38,249 nucleotides of DNA from Bacteroidota bacterium (GTDB taxonomy: Bacteria > Bacteroidota > Bacteroidia > Chitinophagales > Saprospiraceae): assembly GCA_009908745.1 (NCBI GenBank), contig JAAAOU010000420.1, positions 1 to 38,249 on the forward strand. Direction: 5' to 3'. Of the stretch, positions 17,419 through 25,922 are shown in pieces. Position 1 is the first letter of the stretch. Every line of letters starts with the position of its first letter. The position numbers and the translations under genes are program-made. Below the pieces are notes generated by a model. The model made no database searches. It saw nothing but the letters and a program-made list of their open reading frames with translations, and was not told the DNA's origin.

Positions 17419-19173
17419 ATGCACCTCATTTACCAACTCAACCGACGACTGAAAAACATCCGCCGTTCCTTCAGCAGCGCGTTGCGGGGGCAGATTGCTA
17501 TCCTAGGCCTGCTCTTCCTGTTGCTGATGTTGCTGCACGTGCTCGCTATGATGCTATTCGAGGGGCTCAGCTTGGGGGATGCCACTTGGCTGACCATCAC
17601 CACCGCCACGACCGTCGGCTACGGGGATATTTCCGCTGCCACGGCTGCCGGCCGGCTCTCCACCGCCTTACTGATGTACTTGGGTGGCATTTTTATACTC
17701 GCCCAACTCGCTGGGCTAGTGTTCGAGGCTACTGCTGAGAAACGGGAACAACGCCTGTACGGCAAACTGCCAATCAATGCCCAGGGCCATATCGTTATTT
17801 TCGGCTGGCGGGAGGCGTACCTAACCGATACCGTGCGCCAAATCCGCAGCAGCATTGCCCCATTGCACGATGCCGACATTATTATCGTCAGCGATCAGAT
17901 GACGCCCCTGCCTGATCCATTGATCCAACAGGAAGTGCGGCACGTGGTAGGGCCAATTTACGACAGCAACACCCTTGACAAAGCCGCTGTCCGGCGCGCC
18001 GCTACCGTGGTCATCAGCCCGGAGCAGGAAGACTACACCGCTGATTTTACTACCCTAGACCTCATACAGCGTCTACGGGCCCACGGCGTTCAAGCCCCAG
18101 TCATTGCCGAACTGCAAGACGCCGCCCGCACGGAAGACGCACGGGCATTAGGGGCAACCCATGTGCAGCTTTTCAACCCCAACTACCCGGACATGCTCGC
18201 CCGCTCGATCTTGGCACCGGGCGCTGAAGCCTTGGTGGAAGAAATCACCAAAGACTCCAAAACGGAAATGCTGGTCCTGCACCTGCCCATCGCCACAACG
18301 GCCGGGGAAATCCGCAAGGCCGTACACGGCACCGCCACGCTGCTAGGCTTCCCTACTTCCGAAGACGCCTACATCCTGCATCCGGATGACAGTACTACGG
18401 TGAAAGACCACCCGCTGATTTTCCTCGTAGATACCGACCGGTTTGGAGATACCGCCAATGCCCGCCGCAAGATCGAGAGCTGCCTGGCTCCACTCACGGA
18501 GAGCCATAGCGTAGAAGGGTTCCGCCTGCCGGAAAAAGTAGGCGTAATTGGCATTGCAGCACGAACTGCCGATGCTTATCTCGGCACCTTGCGAAAAGAA
18601 CTCTCCGAAGAAGCTACCGTAGAATTAGTTGGTGAGGATTGCTGGTCGGCACCCTCCCTGAGCCTTGAAGGGTACGACGCACTAGTATTGCTTTGCGATG
18701 AGCCGCTGCAGCCGCAGTCAGACGCCAAAACCTTCGCCACTATCCACCTATTGCGCCGAGAGTGGCAGTACCGGGGCCGGCTCATCACGGAGGCGGTGCT
18801 GCCCACTAACCAAGCCCGGTTTGTCGCCGCCGGCGCTAACGACGTCATCCGCCCGGTCACCAAAAACCTAGAGATTCTCGCCCGCTGCATACTGACGGGG
18901 GCTGAAGAGGTACTGGACAACCTTTTCAACAGCGACGGGCACGAACTCTTACGGGTGGACGTGAACGGGCAGCTCGATTGGCAAGAGTTAGCCGACCGTA
19001 TTCAGCCGCTGGGCCTAGCTTTAGGGTACACAAATGATGAGCAACCGGTAGAAGTGCTGCCGCCCCCCGGTCATACCTGCCGTTTCACCACCCTTTTCCT
19101 GCTCATTGATCGGGCGGAGTACACCCGCTTTGAACAGGTCGACCGTGCGGTACGGCAAGCGCTTGCCGGTTAA
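17419..19173 (+). CDS. Ion channel (K+-type) with two Rossmann/RCK-like modules
   Basis: 2-TM pore with TTATTVGYGD filter; HIVIFGWRE and KVGVIGIAART Rossmann-like starts. Confidence 0.85.
   Translation: MHLIYQLNRRLKNIRRSFSSALRGQIAILGLLFLLLMLLHVLAMMLFEGLSLGDATWLTITTATTVGYGDISAATAAGRLSTALLMYLGGIFILAQLAGLVFEATAEKREQRLYGKLPINAQGHIVIFGWREAYLTDTVRQIRSSIAPLHDADIIIVSDQMTPLPDPLIQQEVRHVVGPIYDSNTLDKAAVRRAATVVISPEQEDYTADFTTLDLIQRLRAHGVQAPVIAELQDAARTEDARALGATHVQLFNPNYPDMLARSILAPGAEALVEEITKDSKTEMLVLHLPIATTAGEIRKAVHGTATLLGFPTSEDAYILHPDDSTTVKDHPLIFLVDTDRFGDTANARRKIESCLAPLTESHSVEGFRLPEKVGVIGIAARTADAYLGTLRKELSEEATVELVGEDCWSAPSLSLEGYDALVLLCDEPLQPQSDAKTFATIHLLRREWQYRGRLITEAVLPTNQARFVAAGANDVIRPVTKNLEILARCILTGAEEVLDNLFNSDGHELLRVDVNGQLDWQELADRIQPLGLALGYTNDEQPVEVLPPPGHTCRFTTLFLLIDRAEYTRFEQVDRAVRQALAG
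19153..19168. terminator. Palindrome CGGCAAGCGCTTGCCG at the convergent gene junction (possible terminator)
   Basis: 6-bp stem/4-nt loop followed by GTTAATTTTT; lies inside the 3' end of the channel CDS. Confidence 0.45.
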
Positions 19174-21560
19174 TTTTTCAGCCGCCCGGAAAAAGGCACC
19201 TTCAAGCTTACCACCAGATTGCGCCCCTGCTCCGGCACATTGATGAGGCGGTAACGGCTGAGGTGGTTGAGGTAGAACGTATCAAAAGCGTTCTGCAGCT
19301 GTAGGTTAAGCCGTATGGGAGCGTTGGTTGGGCCGTGAAAATTGAAGCCCACAGCCGCCCCCCACAGCTGGTAAGCCGGGGTAGCCCGCTCAGAGCGGTC
19401 GATGCGGTAGCGCCCCTCCGCGGCAAGAGCGTACTGATGATTCAGCTCGGCGTAAAAAGACTGTAGCCAGCCGTTGCGCTCGGGAAGGGTGTAGCGCAGG
19501 CTGGTTTGCACCGTCGGCTGCGGGGTGAAAGGCAGGGCGAGCTGGGTGCGGATATTGTAGCTTTGGACGAAGTCAGCGGTTTGCGACAAGCGCCAATTCG
19601 GCAAAAACGACCAGTCGTACTGCGCCTCAAAGCCGGTATAGATGGCGTCATCCTGCCGGTACTGGAAGATCTGGCCAGACTCCGGCAAGGGCGAAAAACG
19701 GGCGGGGAAGGTAGGCCCGAGGTAGATGTAATTGTCGAAGTAATTGAAGTAGGCCGCCAAGCTGCCGCTGAAGCGGGGTTTGTCCCAATTCATACTCGCA
19801 TCCAACTGGTAGCCGTGCTCGGACTCCAGACCAGGGGTGCCTACTTCATGGCGGAAGGTGCCGTGGTGAATACCATTAGAGACGGTTTCTGCCGGATAGG
19901 GCACGCGGAAGCTTTTGCCAAAATTCAGCTTCAGCTGGGTACGCCCGTCCCACAGCGGCAGCGCGCCGCCCACGGATGCCGACCAGTTGAAGAACTCGGG
20001 CGTAGTCTCGGGCGCAATCAGCGAGTCGGTGATATTTTCGTTGCTGTCCCACACCCACTGCCGGAAAAACTCGGTGTCGTTGGTGGCGTAGTCAAAGCGC
20101 AGCCCGCCGTTGAGCAGCCAGCCGCTGTCGGTCCGCTTTTCCACCAAGCTGAAAACACCGGCCCGGAAGGTGCGGAAGTTCGGGAGCAAAAACTCAAATC
20201 CGGCACGTCGGTTGTCTTGCCACTGCACGTTCCCCCCGTGGACCTGCCGCCAACCGGTATCGTACTCGCGCTCGTAGTGCAAGTTGGCGCTGTAGGTCTG
20301 CAGGTCAAACTGTAAGCCCAGGGTGTTGCCAGGGTCGATCTGCGAACTGGGGATACTGTGGAATTCCGGGAAGGAGAACTCCTGCCGCAAATTCCGTTGG
20401 TAGCCAAAATTGAGGTTGATATGGCCATTTTCCAATACAAAATCTTGGTGCAAGGAGAGTTTGGTATGCCGCACCTCCTGCTTGGGAATGTCGATATCGC
20501 GCGCGTTGCCATCGTCTTGCAAAGCGTAAGAGCGAGGGATACCCACGGCCCCCGAGAACAACCCTGCTTCCAGCCGGTACTCGCTGAACGTGAGGCGGGT
20601 GACGCCCCAAGAGCGGTTCAGGCCTACCGTAGCGCTGTAATTGCGTTCCTGTCCTGCCGTGTTTTTCAGTTGCTGGTCGAAGATGGGCAGCGTAAAACTA
20701 TTGTAGGTAAACTGCTCGGCCGGCACCCGGTAGTCGGCGAAGTCCTGATGGCTGTAGCGGACCGCCGCGAATACGCCATCGATGTTCAAGCTCAAATTGG
20801 CGGAACCGCCCCAGTGGGCGTTATTGGTCTTGTGCACGCCCAAAACACTACCCACGATTGTCCCTTCCGGCGGAATACGCCCCGGCATGATGTTGATGAC
20901 CCCTCCCAAGCCATCGGAACCGTACTGCAAAGAAGCCGGGCCCTTAACGATCTCTACCCGCTCTACCCCAAACTGGTCGATCTCCAGGCCGTGGTCTGCC
21001 CCCCACTGATGCCCTTCTTGCTTGATGCCTTGGTTGTTGACGATAATGCGGTTGGACGACAAGCCCCGGATAACAGGTTTGGCAATACCGACCCCGATGT
21101 TGATCGCGCTCATGCCCGGCAGTTTGTCGATAGACTGGGCGAAGGTGCCTTGCAGGTTCTCCTCAATGACCTGACCGGTGAAATGGTCCGTAGCCAGCGC
21201 GCCCTCCTGCTTGGCGTGCTCCTCCGTGACTACAACGGTTTCGAGCAGCGCTTCTCCCTGCTGGAGGACAATAGGCCCAAAATCGATTGCTGACGATTCT
21301 ACCTGCACGGTCCGCTTCACACTTTCATAACCAACGTAACTCACCTGCAAGTAGTGCTTCCCCGGCAGCGGCTGGGGAAAAATAAAGACCCCGTCCAACC
21401 CCGTGACCCGGATGGTCGTATCTGGCGTAAGCTGCACAGTAGCACCAGGCAGGGCGGCCCCGCTCTCATCCACTACCCGCCCGCTAATCTGCGCGCTGAG
21501 GCTGTTTGCCGTAGCCGTCACGGCCAAAATAAAAAGCAGTATGCGTCTCAGTCCTGTCAT
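19170..21560 (-). CDS. TonB-dependent outer-membrane receptor with carboxypeptidase-regulatory-like N-terminus
   Basis: ISGRVVDESGAALPGATVQL; plug domain RGLSSNRIIVNNQGIKQEGHQWGADHGLEIDQFGVERVEIVKGPASLQYGSDGLGGVINI; C-terminal beta strands. Confidence 0.95.
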   Translation of the reverse strand: MTGLRRILLFILAVTATANSLSAQISGRVVDESGAALPGATVQLTPDTTIRVTGLDGVFIFPQPLPGKHYLQVSYVGYESVKRTVQVESSAIDFGPIVLQQGEALLETVVVTEEHAKQEGALATDHFTGQVIEENLQGTFAQSIDKLPGMSAINIGVGIAKPVIRGLSSNRIIVNNQGIKQEGHQWGADHGLEIDQFGVERVEIVKGPASLQYGSDGLGGVINIMPGRIPPEGTIVGSVLGVHKTNNAHWGGSANLSLNIDGVFAAVRYSHQDFADYRVPAEQFTYNSFTLPIFDQQLKNTAGQERNYSATVGLNRSWGVTRLTFSEYRLEAGLFSGAVGIPRSYALQDDGNARDIDIPKQEVRHTKLSLHQDFVLENGHINLNFGYQRNLRQEFSFPEFHSIPSSQIDPGNTLGLQFDLQTYSANLHYEREYDTGWRQVHGGNVQWQDNRRAGFEFLLPNFRTFRAGVFSLVEKRTDSGWLLNGGLRFDYATNDTEFFRQWVWDSNENITDSLIAPETTPEFFNWSASVGGALPLWDGRTQLKLNFGKSFRVPYPAETVSNGIHHGTFRHEVGTPGLESEHGYQLDASMNWDKPRFSGSLAAYFNYFDNYIYLGPTFPARFSPLPESGQIFQYRQDDAIYTGFEAQYDWSFLPNWRLSQTADFVQSYNIRTQLALPFTPQPTVQTSLRYTLPERNGWLQSFYAELNHQYALAAEGRYRIDRSERATPAYQLWGAAVGFNFHGPTNAPIRLNLQLQNAFDTFYLNHLSRYRLINVPEQGRNLVVSLKVPFSGRLKN

Positions 21561-21582
21561 TTCGCAAAAGTAACAAGCTTTT

Positions 21583-21597
21583 TGCAACAAAGTTGCA
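21583..21597. promoter_or_regulatory. Palindromic candidate operator TGCAACAAAGTTGCA upstream of the TonB receptor
   Basis: Identical to 11769-11783; shared flank TTGCAACAAAGTTGCATTTGA (21 bp). Confidence 0.65.
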
Positions 21598-21616
21598 TTT
21601 GATGCGCTTTTGTAAA

Positions 21617-21782
21617 TAGAGGTTATGAATACAGGTTTTGTATAGGCAATGGATCAATATTTTTCGTCAGATCAAAGAGCGCCCGGAACCTCGTAGCCCG
21701 GAGCTACGAAGGTGAGGACGTGATGCAGAGGTGGCGGAAAAGATGATTCAGGGCCATAAAAAATTGGTGTTCATAACCTCTA
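21617..21782. repeat. 166-bp MITE-like segment with terminal inverted repeats
   Basis: TAGAGGTTATGAATAC (21617-21632) and GTGTTCATAACCTCTA (21767-21782), 15/16 inverted match; ends in TA. Confidence 0.45.
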
Positions 21783-21797
21783 ACAGACCTAAAGTTG

Positions 21798-22652
21798 ATG
21801 AAAATGAAGTACCTATTTTTACTCCTCATACCGTTTCTGTTTTTGGCTTGCGACGATGATAACGGCGTAGATGTGACCGCCCCCAGCATGCAGATAATCA
21901 GCCTCTCGCCTGCACCCGCCCCTGGTGAAATATGCGGCACTACGGAAGACACCGTATTCACCATCCGCGGCGGAGAGACCCTGATGGCTGAGCTTGCGTT
22001 TTCCGACAACCAAGCTTTGTCGCAATACAAGATAGACATCCACAATAATTTTGACTGCCACGGGCACGGCGGGTCCGCTACTCCGGGTATACCGGTACCG
22101 AATGTGGGCAGCGTCACGGAAGACTGGACCGTGCTGAGCTTGGAGGAACTCTCCAGCCAATCGGAAACCGTCACGCTTTCGCTAAAAGCGCCGGATAACA
22201 TCACTGCGGGCGCCTACCACTTCCAAGTACAGGTACTCGACGAATCCGGCAACGACAACCCCCTCGCCAATTTCTACAGTATCCGCGCTTACCATCCGGC
22301 CGATGAAGAGCCGCCGGCGTTGACGGTAGCATCACCAACGGAAAGCAGCCTGACCGCACAGAAGGGGGAAACCCTGCGTTTTGAAGGGCAAGTGACCGAC
22401 AACTTCTCCCTCAGCGAAGGTGGCAACGGCCTGGTTTTTGTCAGCTACACGGACCTGAGCTCTGGCAACACCTTTTCTACCGACGCCTTTGTAACGTTTG
22501 ATGGTAGCGTCGGCAAATCTTACGACTTTGAATTGGAGTTCGAGGTGCCACAGACCATCCAAGCGGGCGATTACCGGGTGCGGATTGACGCGCACGACGG
22601 GGTAAGAAATGTTGCGCAGCCTATTTTCTTTGAGGTCGCGGTGACCGACTAA
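21798..22652 (+). CDS. DUF4625-like lipoprotein
   Basis: Lipoprotein signal LLLIPFLFLACDDD; DIHNNFDCHGHGG and Ig-like repeats with VRIDAHDGVRN. Confidence 0.7.
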   Translation: MKMKYLFLLLIPFLFLACDDDNGVDVTAPSMQIISLSPAPAPGEICGTTEDTVFTIRGGETLMAELAFSDNQALSQYKIDIHNNFDCHGHGGSATPGIPVPNVGSVTEDWTVLSLEELSSQSETVTLSLKAPDNITAGAYHFQVQVLDESGNDNPLANFYSIRAYHPADEEPPALTVASPTESSLTAQKGETLRFEGQVTDNFSLSEGGNGLVFVSYTDLSSGNTFSTDAFVTFDGSVGKSYDFELEFEVPQTIQAGDYRVRIDAHDGVRNVAQPIFFEVAVTD

Positions 22653-22709
22653 GCAGTCGCAGCCCCTTACCCTACAGGCAACTGGGTTGAGAAAGCAAGC
22701 AATGAAACG

Positions 22710-22739
22710 TTAAACTTTCAGAAAACATTGAAAGTTTAA
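22710..22739. promoter_or_regulatory. 11-bp perfect inverted repeat TTAAACTTTCA-N8-TGAAAGTTTAA, candidate operator
   Basis: Read directly; right arm overlaps a potential -33 TTG, N18 to TACATCTTG. Confidence 0.5.
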
Positions 22740-22777
22740 TAAAAAAGGTACATCTTGAAGTTAGTAATAACCCACAG

Positions 22778-23176
22778 ATGAACTATAAAACTGCTTTTAA
22801 ATACCTGGACGTCACCGTACAAGTTTTTTTGATGGCTACCATTTCAATGACCATCATTTACAGTGCTATATCGGGTTTGACTCGCTACATGGCGCTGGCT
22901 TTGTTTCTGGCTTTCCCCTTAGGTCTTTGGCAGGTATTCAGTGCTATTGCCACAAGTATCAGCCGCGACTCTTATGAACATGGCCTGTATGCTTTCGGGG
23001 CAATCAGCTACTGTTTGCTAGCCGTGGGAATGGCTTATCTTTACGGCGAACTAGAAGCATTGTTGCCTTTACAAGGCAAAAGTGGTTTGTACTTGGCTGG
23101 GTTATTCTGGCTGCCGCCTACTGTGGGTGCTTTTTGGTACCTTGACCGGTCTTTTAAAGATTGCCAAAGCCAATAA
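22778..23176 (+). CDS. small multi-pass membrane protein
   Basis: 132 aa, ~4 hydrophobic segments, GLWQVFSA motif. Confidence 0.7.
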   Translation: MNYKTAFKYLDVTVQVFLMATISMTIIYSAISGLTRYMALALFLAFPLGLWQVFSAIATSISRDSYEHGLYAFGAISYCLLAVGMAYLYGELEALLPLQGKSGLYLAGLFWLPPTVGAFWYLDRSFKDCQSQ

Positions 23177-23192
23177 ACGACAAACAAAGAAC

Positions 23193-23549
23193 ATGATCAG
23201 CAAATCCCGCATGACTACAGACCTCACCGCACAGTCTATTCTCTTGACGGTGGTTGTTATCCTCTTATTGGCCGGTGCCTATTCGCCCTGGGCACTTATT
23301 GCCTTTACAGCCTTGGCGCTTTGGCAGGTAGGCAGCGCACTGCATCTGGCACTGGGCTACGCGTACCGCGAGCGCTTTTTTTACCTCAAGGTATTCGCCC
23401 TCTTGCTGATTGCGCTGCCGCTGAAACTCTGGCTGGCCGGCGCTTGGGCGTTCTTCTTGCTCGGCGTACTGGCATCGGCTTACTTCTGGGTGACCTTTCG
23501 CGATACGATTATCGTGCTGGAGCGCCCCCGCTCTTTTTGGGATATTTAA
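23193..23549 (+). CDS. small multi-pass membrane protein, possible paralogue of the preceding ORF
   Basis: ALWQVGSA motif and similar TM layout. Confidence 0.7.
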   Translation: MISKSRMTTDLTAQSILLTVVVILLLAGAYSPWALIAFTALALWQVGSALHLALGYAYRERFFYLKVFALLLIALPLKLWLAGAWAFFLLGVLASAYFWVTFRDTIIVLERPRSFWDI

Positions 23550-23564
23550 TTTTTGTTTGCCAAA

Positions 23565-23596
23565 TTTGACTTTTAAAACAAATCGCCGTATATTGC
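23565..23596 (+). promoter_or_regulatory. Promoter-like TTTG-N20-TATATTGC upstream of the DUF2851 gene
   Basis: Near match to the Bacteroidota promoter consensus. Confidence 0.5.
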
Positions 23597-23725
23597 TTCC
23601 ATGCCGGTAATATTGCCGGTCTCTGTATTAAATCTGTATCATAATCGTTCAGCAAGCCCTCTCCCGGCGGCAGAACGACCCCAATGAATACCTGCACAGG
23701 TATTCACCCCAAAAAAAACCGCCTT

Positions 23726-25120
23726 ATGAAAGAAGAACTTCTCCACTACGCTTGGCGTATGCGCCGTTTCCACCACCACGATCTACAGACTACCGACGGT
23801 CAACGTGTATCTATTCTGCACCCCGGCCAGCACAACCCTGATGCAGGCCCTGACTTCCTCAACGCCCGCCTGCGCATAGGCGACACCCTGTGGGCAGGCA
23901 ATGTAGAAATGCACCTGCGTTCGTCAGACTGGCTGCAGCACCGTCATCAGGAGGACCTAGCCTACGACAATGTGATACTGCACGTCGTATTTGAGGACGA
24001 CCAGCCGATTGCCCGCACGACCGGCAGCCTGATCCCCTGCCTGGAGATGAAGAACCGTATCTCCCGGCGCCTAGCAGCCCACTACCAGCGGTTGCTGCAC
24101 AATGAATCTTGGGTGCCCTGCGCTGAGGCTTTGCCTACGGTCAACGAGCTCACCCGCCACCTCTGGCTAGACCGGCTGGCAGCGGAGCGGCTGGAGCAGA
24201 AGGCTGGCTTGATGACCAAGCGGCTGACCCAAAACCAAGAAGACTGGGAAGCGACCTTTTACCAGTTTCTCGCCCGCAGTTTCGGCAGCAAAGTCAATGG
24301 TGACCCAATGGAAATGCTGGCGCAGCAAACGCCGCTGCTGTTGCTCAAGAAATACCGGCACAGCTTGTTCCAGATGGAAGCGCTGCTGTTCGGGCAGTCG
24401 GGCCTGCTGGAACAGCAAGATTGGGCCGACGAATACCCGCGGCGATTGCTGCAGGAGTACCGCTTTCTGCAAAAAAAACACGGCTTGCGCCCCATACCCC
24501 TGCAAGCTTGGAAATTCATGCGGCTGCGGCCGGCCAACTTCCCGACGGTCCGCATAGCGCAACTGGCAGCCTTGCTCTATCAGACGGCCAGCCTGTTCAG
24601 CAAAGTGATGAGCGCGCAAGATGTGAAGGAACTGGAAAACGTATTCGAGGTGAAGCTCTCTAACTACTGGTGGGAGCACTATACCTTTGACAAAACTTCC
24701 CGCCGGCAGCAAAAAGCGCTGGGGCAGAGCACGGTACACCTGATCATCATCAATACCATCGTCCCTTTCCTCTTCCTGTACGGCAAACGCAAAGGGGATG
24801 CCCGTATGCAGGACAAGGCGCTAAATGTGCTGGAAGACCTGCGGCCAGAACAGAACCGCATCATCCGCGGCTGGAAAAAAGTGGGCATGAACGCGCAATC
24901 GGCGTACCAATCGCAAGCCCTGCTGCAGCTCAAGTCGGCCTACTGTGACCAACGGCGCTGCCTAGAATGCGCGATCGGCAATGCACTGCTCAAAGAAGAG
25001 GGGCTGGCGGAAGAGCCCTGGCCCGGAGCGGTGATCGGGGAGGACTGGGAGAAGGACTGGGGAGCGTTATTTTCGCTGCCACAGTCTGTGGTTCCTGCCA
25101 AAGCAGCGAGCCTCTGCTAG
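23726..25120 (+). CDS. DUF2851 family protein
   Basis: LHYAWRMRRF...VSILHPGQHNPDAGPDFLNARLRIGDTLWAGNVEMHLRSSDW. Confidence 0.92.
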   Translation: MKEELLHYAWRMRRFHHHDLQTTDGQRVSILHPGQHNPDAGPDFLNARLRIGDTLWAGNVEMHLRSSDWLQHRHQEDLAYDNVILHVVFEDDQPIARTTGSLIPCLEMKNRISRRLAAHYQRLLHNESWVPCAEALPTVNELTRHLWLDRLAAERLEQKAGLMTKRLTQNQEDWEATFYQFLARSFGSKVNGDPMEMLAQQTPLLLLKKYRHSLFQMEALLFGQSGLLEQQDWADEYPRRLLQEYRFLQKKHGLRPIPLQAWKFMRLRPANFPTVRIAQLAALLYQTASLFSKVMSAQDVKELENVFEVKLSNYWWEHYTFDKTSRRQQKALGQSTVHLIIINTIVPFLFLYGKRKGDARMQDKALNVLEDLRPEQNRIIRGWKKVGMNAQSAYQSQALLQLKSAYCDQRRCLECAIGNALLKEEGLAEEPWPGAVIGEDWEKDWGALFSLPQSVVPAKAASLC

Positions 25121-25130
25121 CGTAATAATT

Positions 25131-25859
25131 TTAAAACATCAACTCCTTGATGCGGTCCATATACCCCCGGCTCACCCGCACCACGTCGCCGTTCTGCATT
25201 TTCACGTCGTAGCTGCTGGCATACTTGTCGACGCTCTGCACCCGGTTGATGTTGATGATGGAGGAGCGGTGGACGCGGATGAAGACCTCGGGGTTGAGCC
25301 TTTCCTCTACTTTGCCGATGCCGTAGTTGCTGAGGTGGAAGCCTTCTTCCGTGATCAGCCGGGAGTAATCGCCATCGGCCTCGATACGGATAATGTTCTC
25401 GACGGCGAGATTGATAAGGCGGCGGCCAGACTGCACGAGGATGCGCTCGGGGAAGGTTTGCTTGTCTTGCAGCAGGCTCTCGGTGAGCGTGCCGAGAGAA
25501 GGGGTGCTTTCCGCTTTGAGCACCCGCTGCACCGCCTCGTGGAAACGTTCTTTGGTGTATGGCTTGAGCAGGTAGTCTACGGCATGGACTTCAAATGCCC
25601 GGAGCGCGTACTGATCGTAAGCGGTGGAAAAGATGACTTGCGGAATCTCGTCGAGATGCGTGAGTACTTCGAAGCCGCTCATGCCCGGCATTTGTATATC
25701 CAAGAAAACCAAGTCCGGCTCAAATTCCCGGATGGCTTTGATGGCATCTACGCCGTTGTTGGCTTCCCCCATCAGTACCAGCTCGGGATAATCCTCTAGG
25801 TATTCCCGGATAAGCTTGCGGCCGGCTGATTCGTCGTCTACGATGATTACTTTTTTCAT
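25131..25859 (-). CDS. LytTR-family response regulator
   Basis: Receiver VIIVDDESAGRKLIREYL...DLVFLDIQMPGMSGFEVL; LytTR RVHRSSIININRVQSVDKY. Confidence 0.95.
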   Translation of the reverse strand: MKKVIIVDDESAGRKLIREYLEDYPELVLMGEANNGVDAIKAIREFEPDLVFLDIQMPGMSGFEVLTHLDEIPQVIFSTAYDQYALRAFEVHAVDYLLKPYTKERFHEAVQRVLKAESTPSLGTLTESLLQDKQTFPERILVQSGRRLINLAVENIIRIEADGDYSRLITEEGFHLSNYGIGKVEERLNPEVFIRVHRSSIININRVQSVDKYASSYDVKMQNGDVVRVSRGYMDRIKELMF

Positions 25860-25922
25860 AAGCTGGTTTGCCAGGTTTGGTAATTAAGTGCTTGTTGGGA
25901 CTTCACACTTCGGGCTGCCAGG

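Noticed and set aside
19506-21293. Long + strand ORFs (269 and 311 aa) antisense to the TonB receptor
   Set aside because: The minus-strand frame encodes a clear TonB receptor; the antisense ORFs lack recognisable motifs and reflect codon bias.
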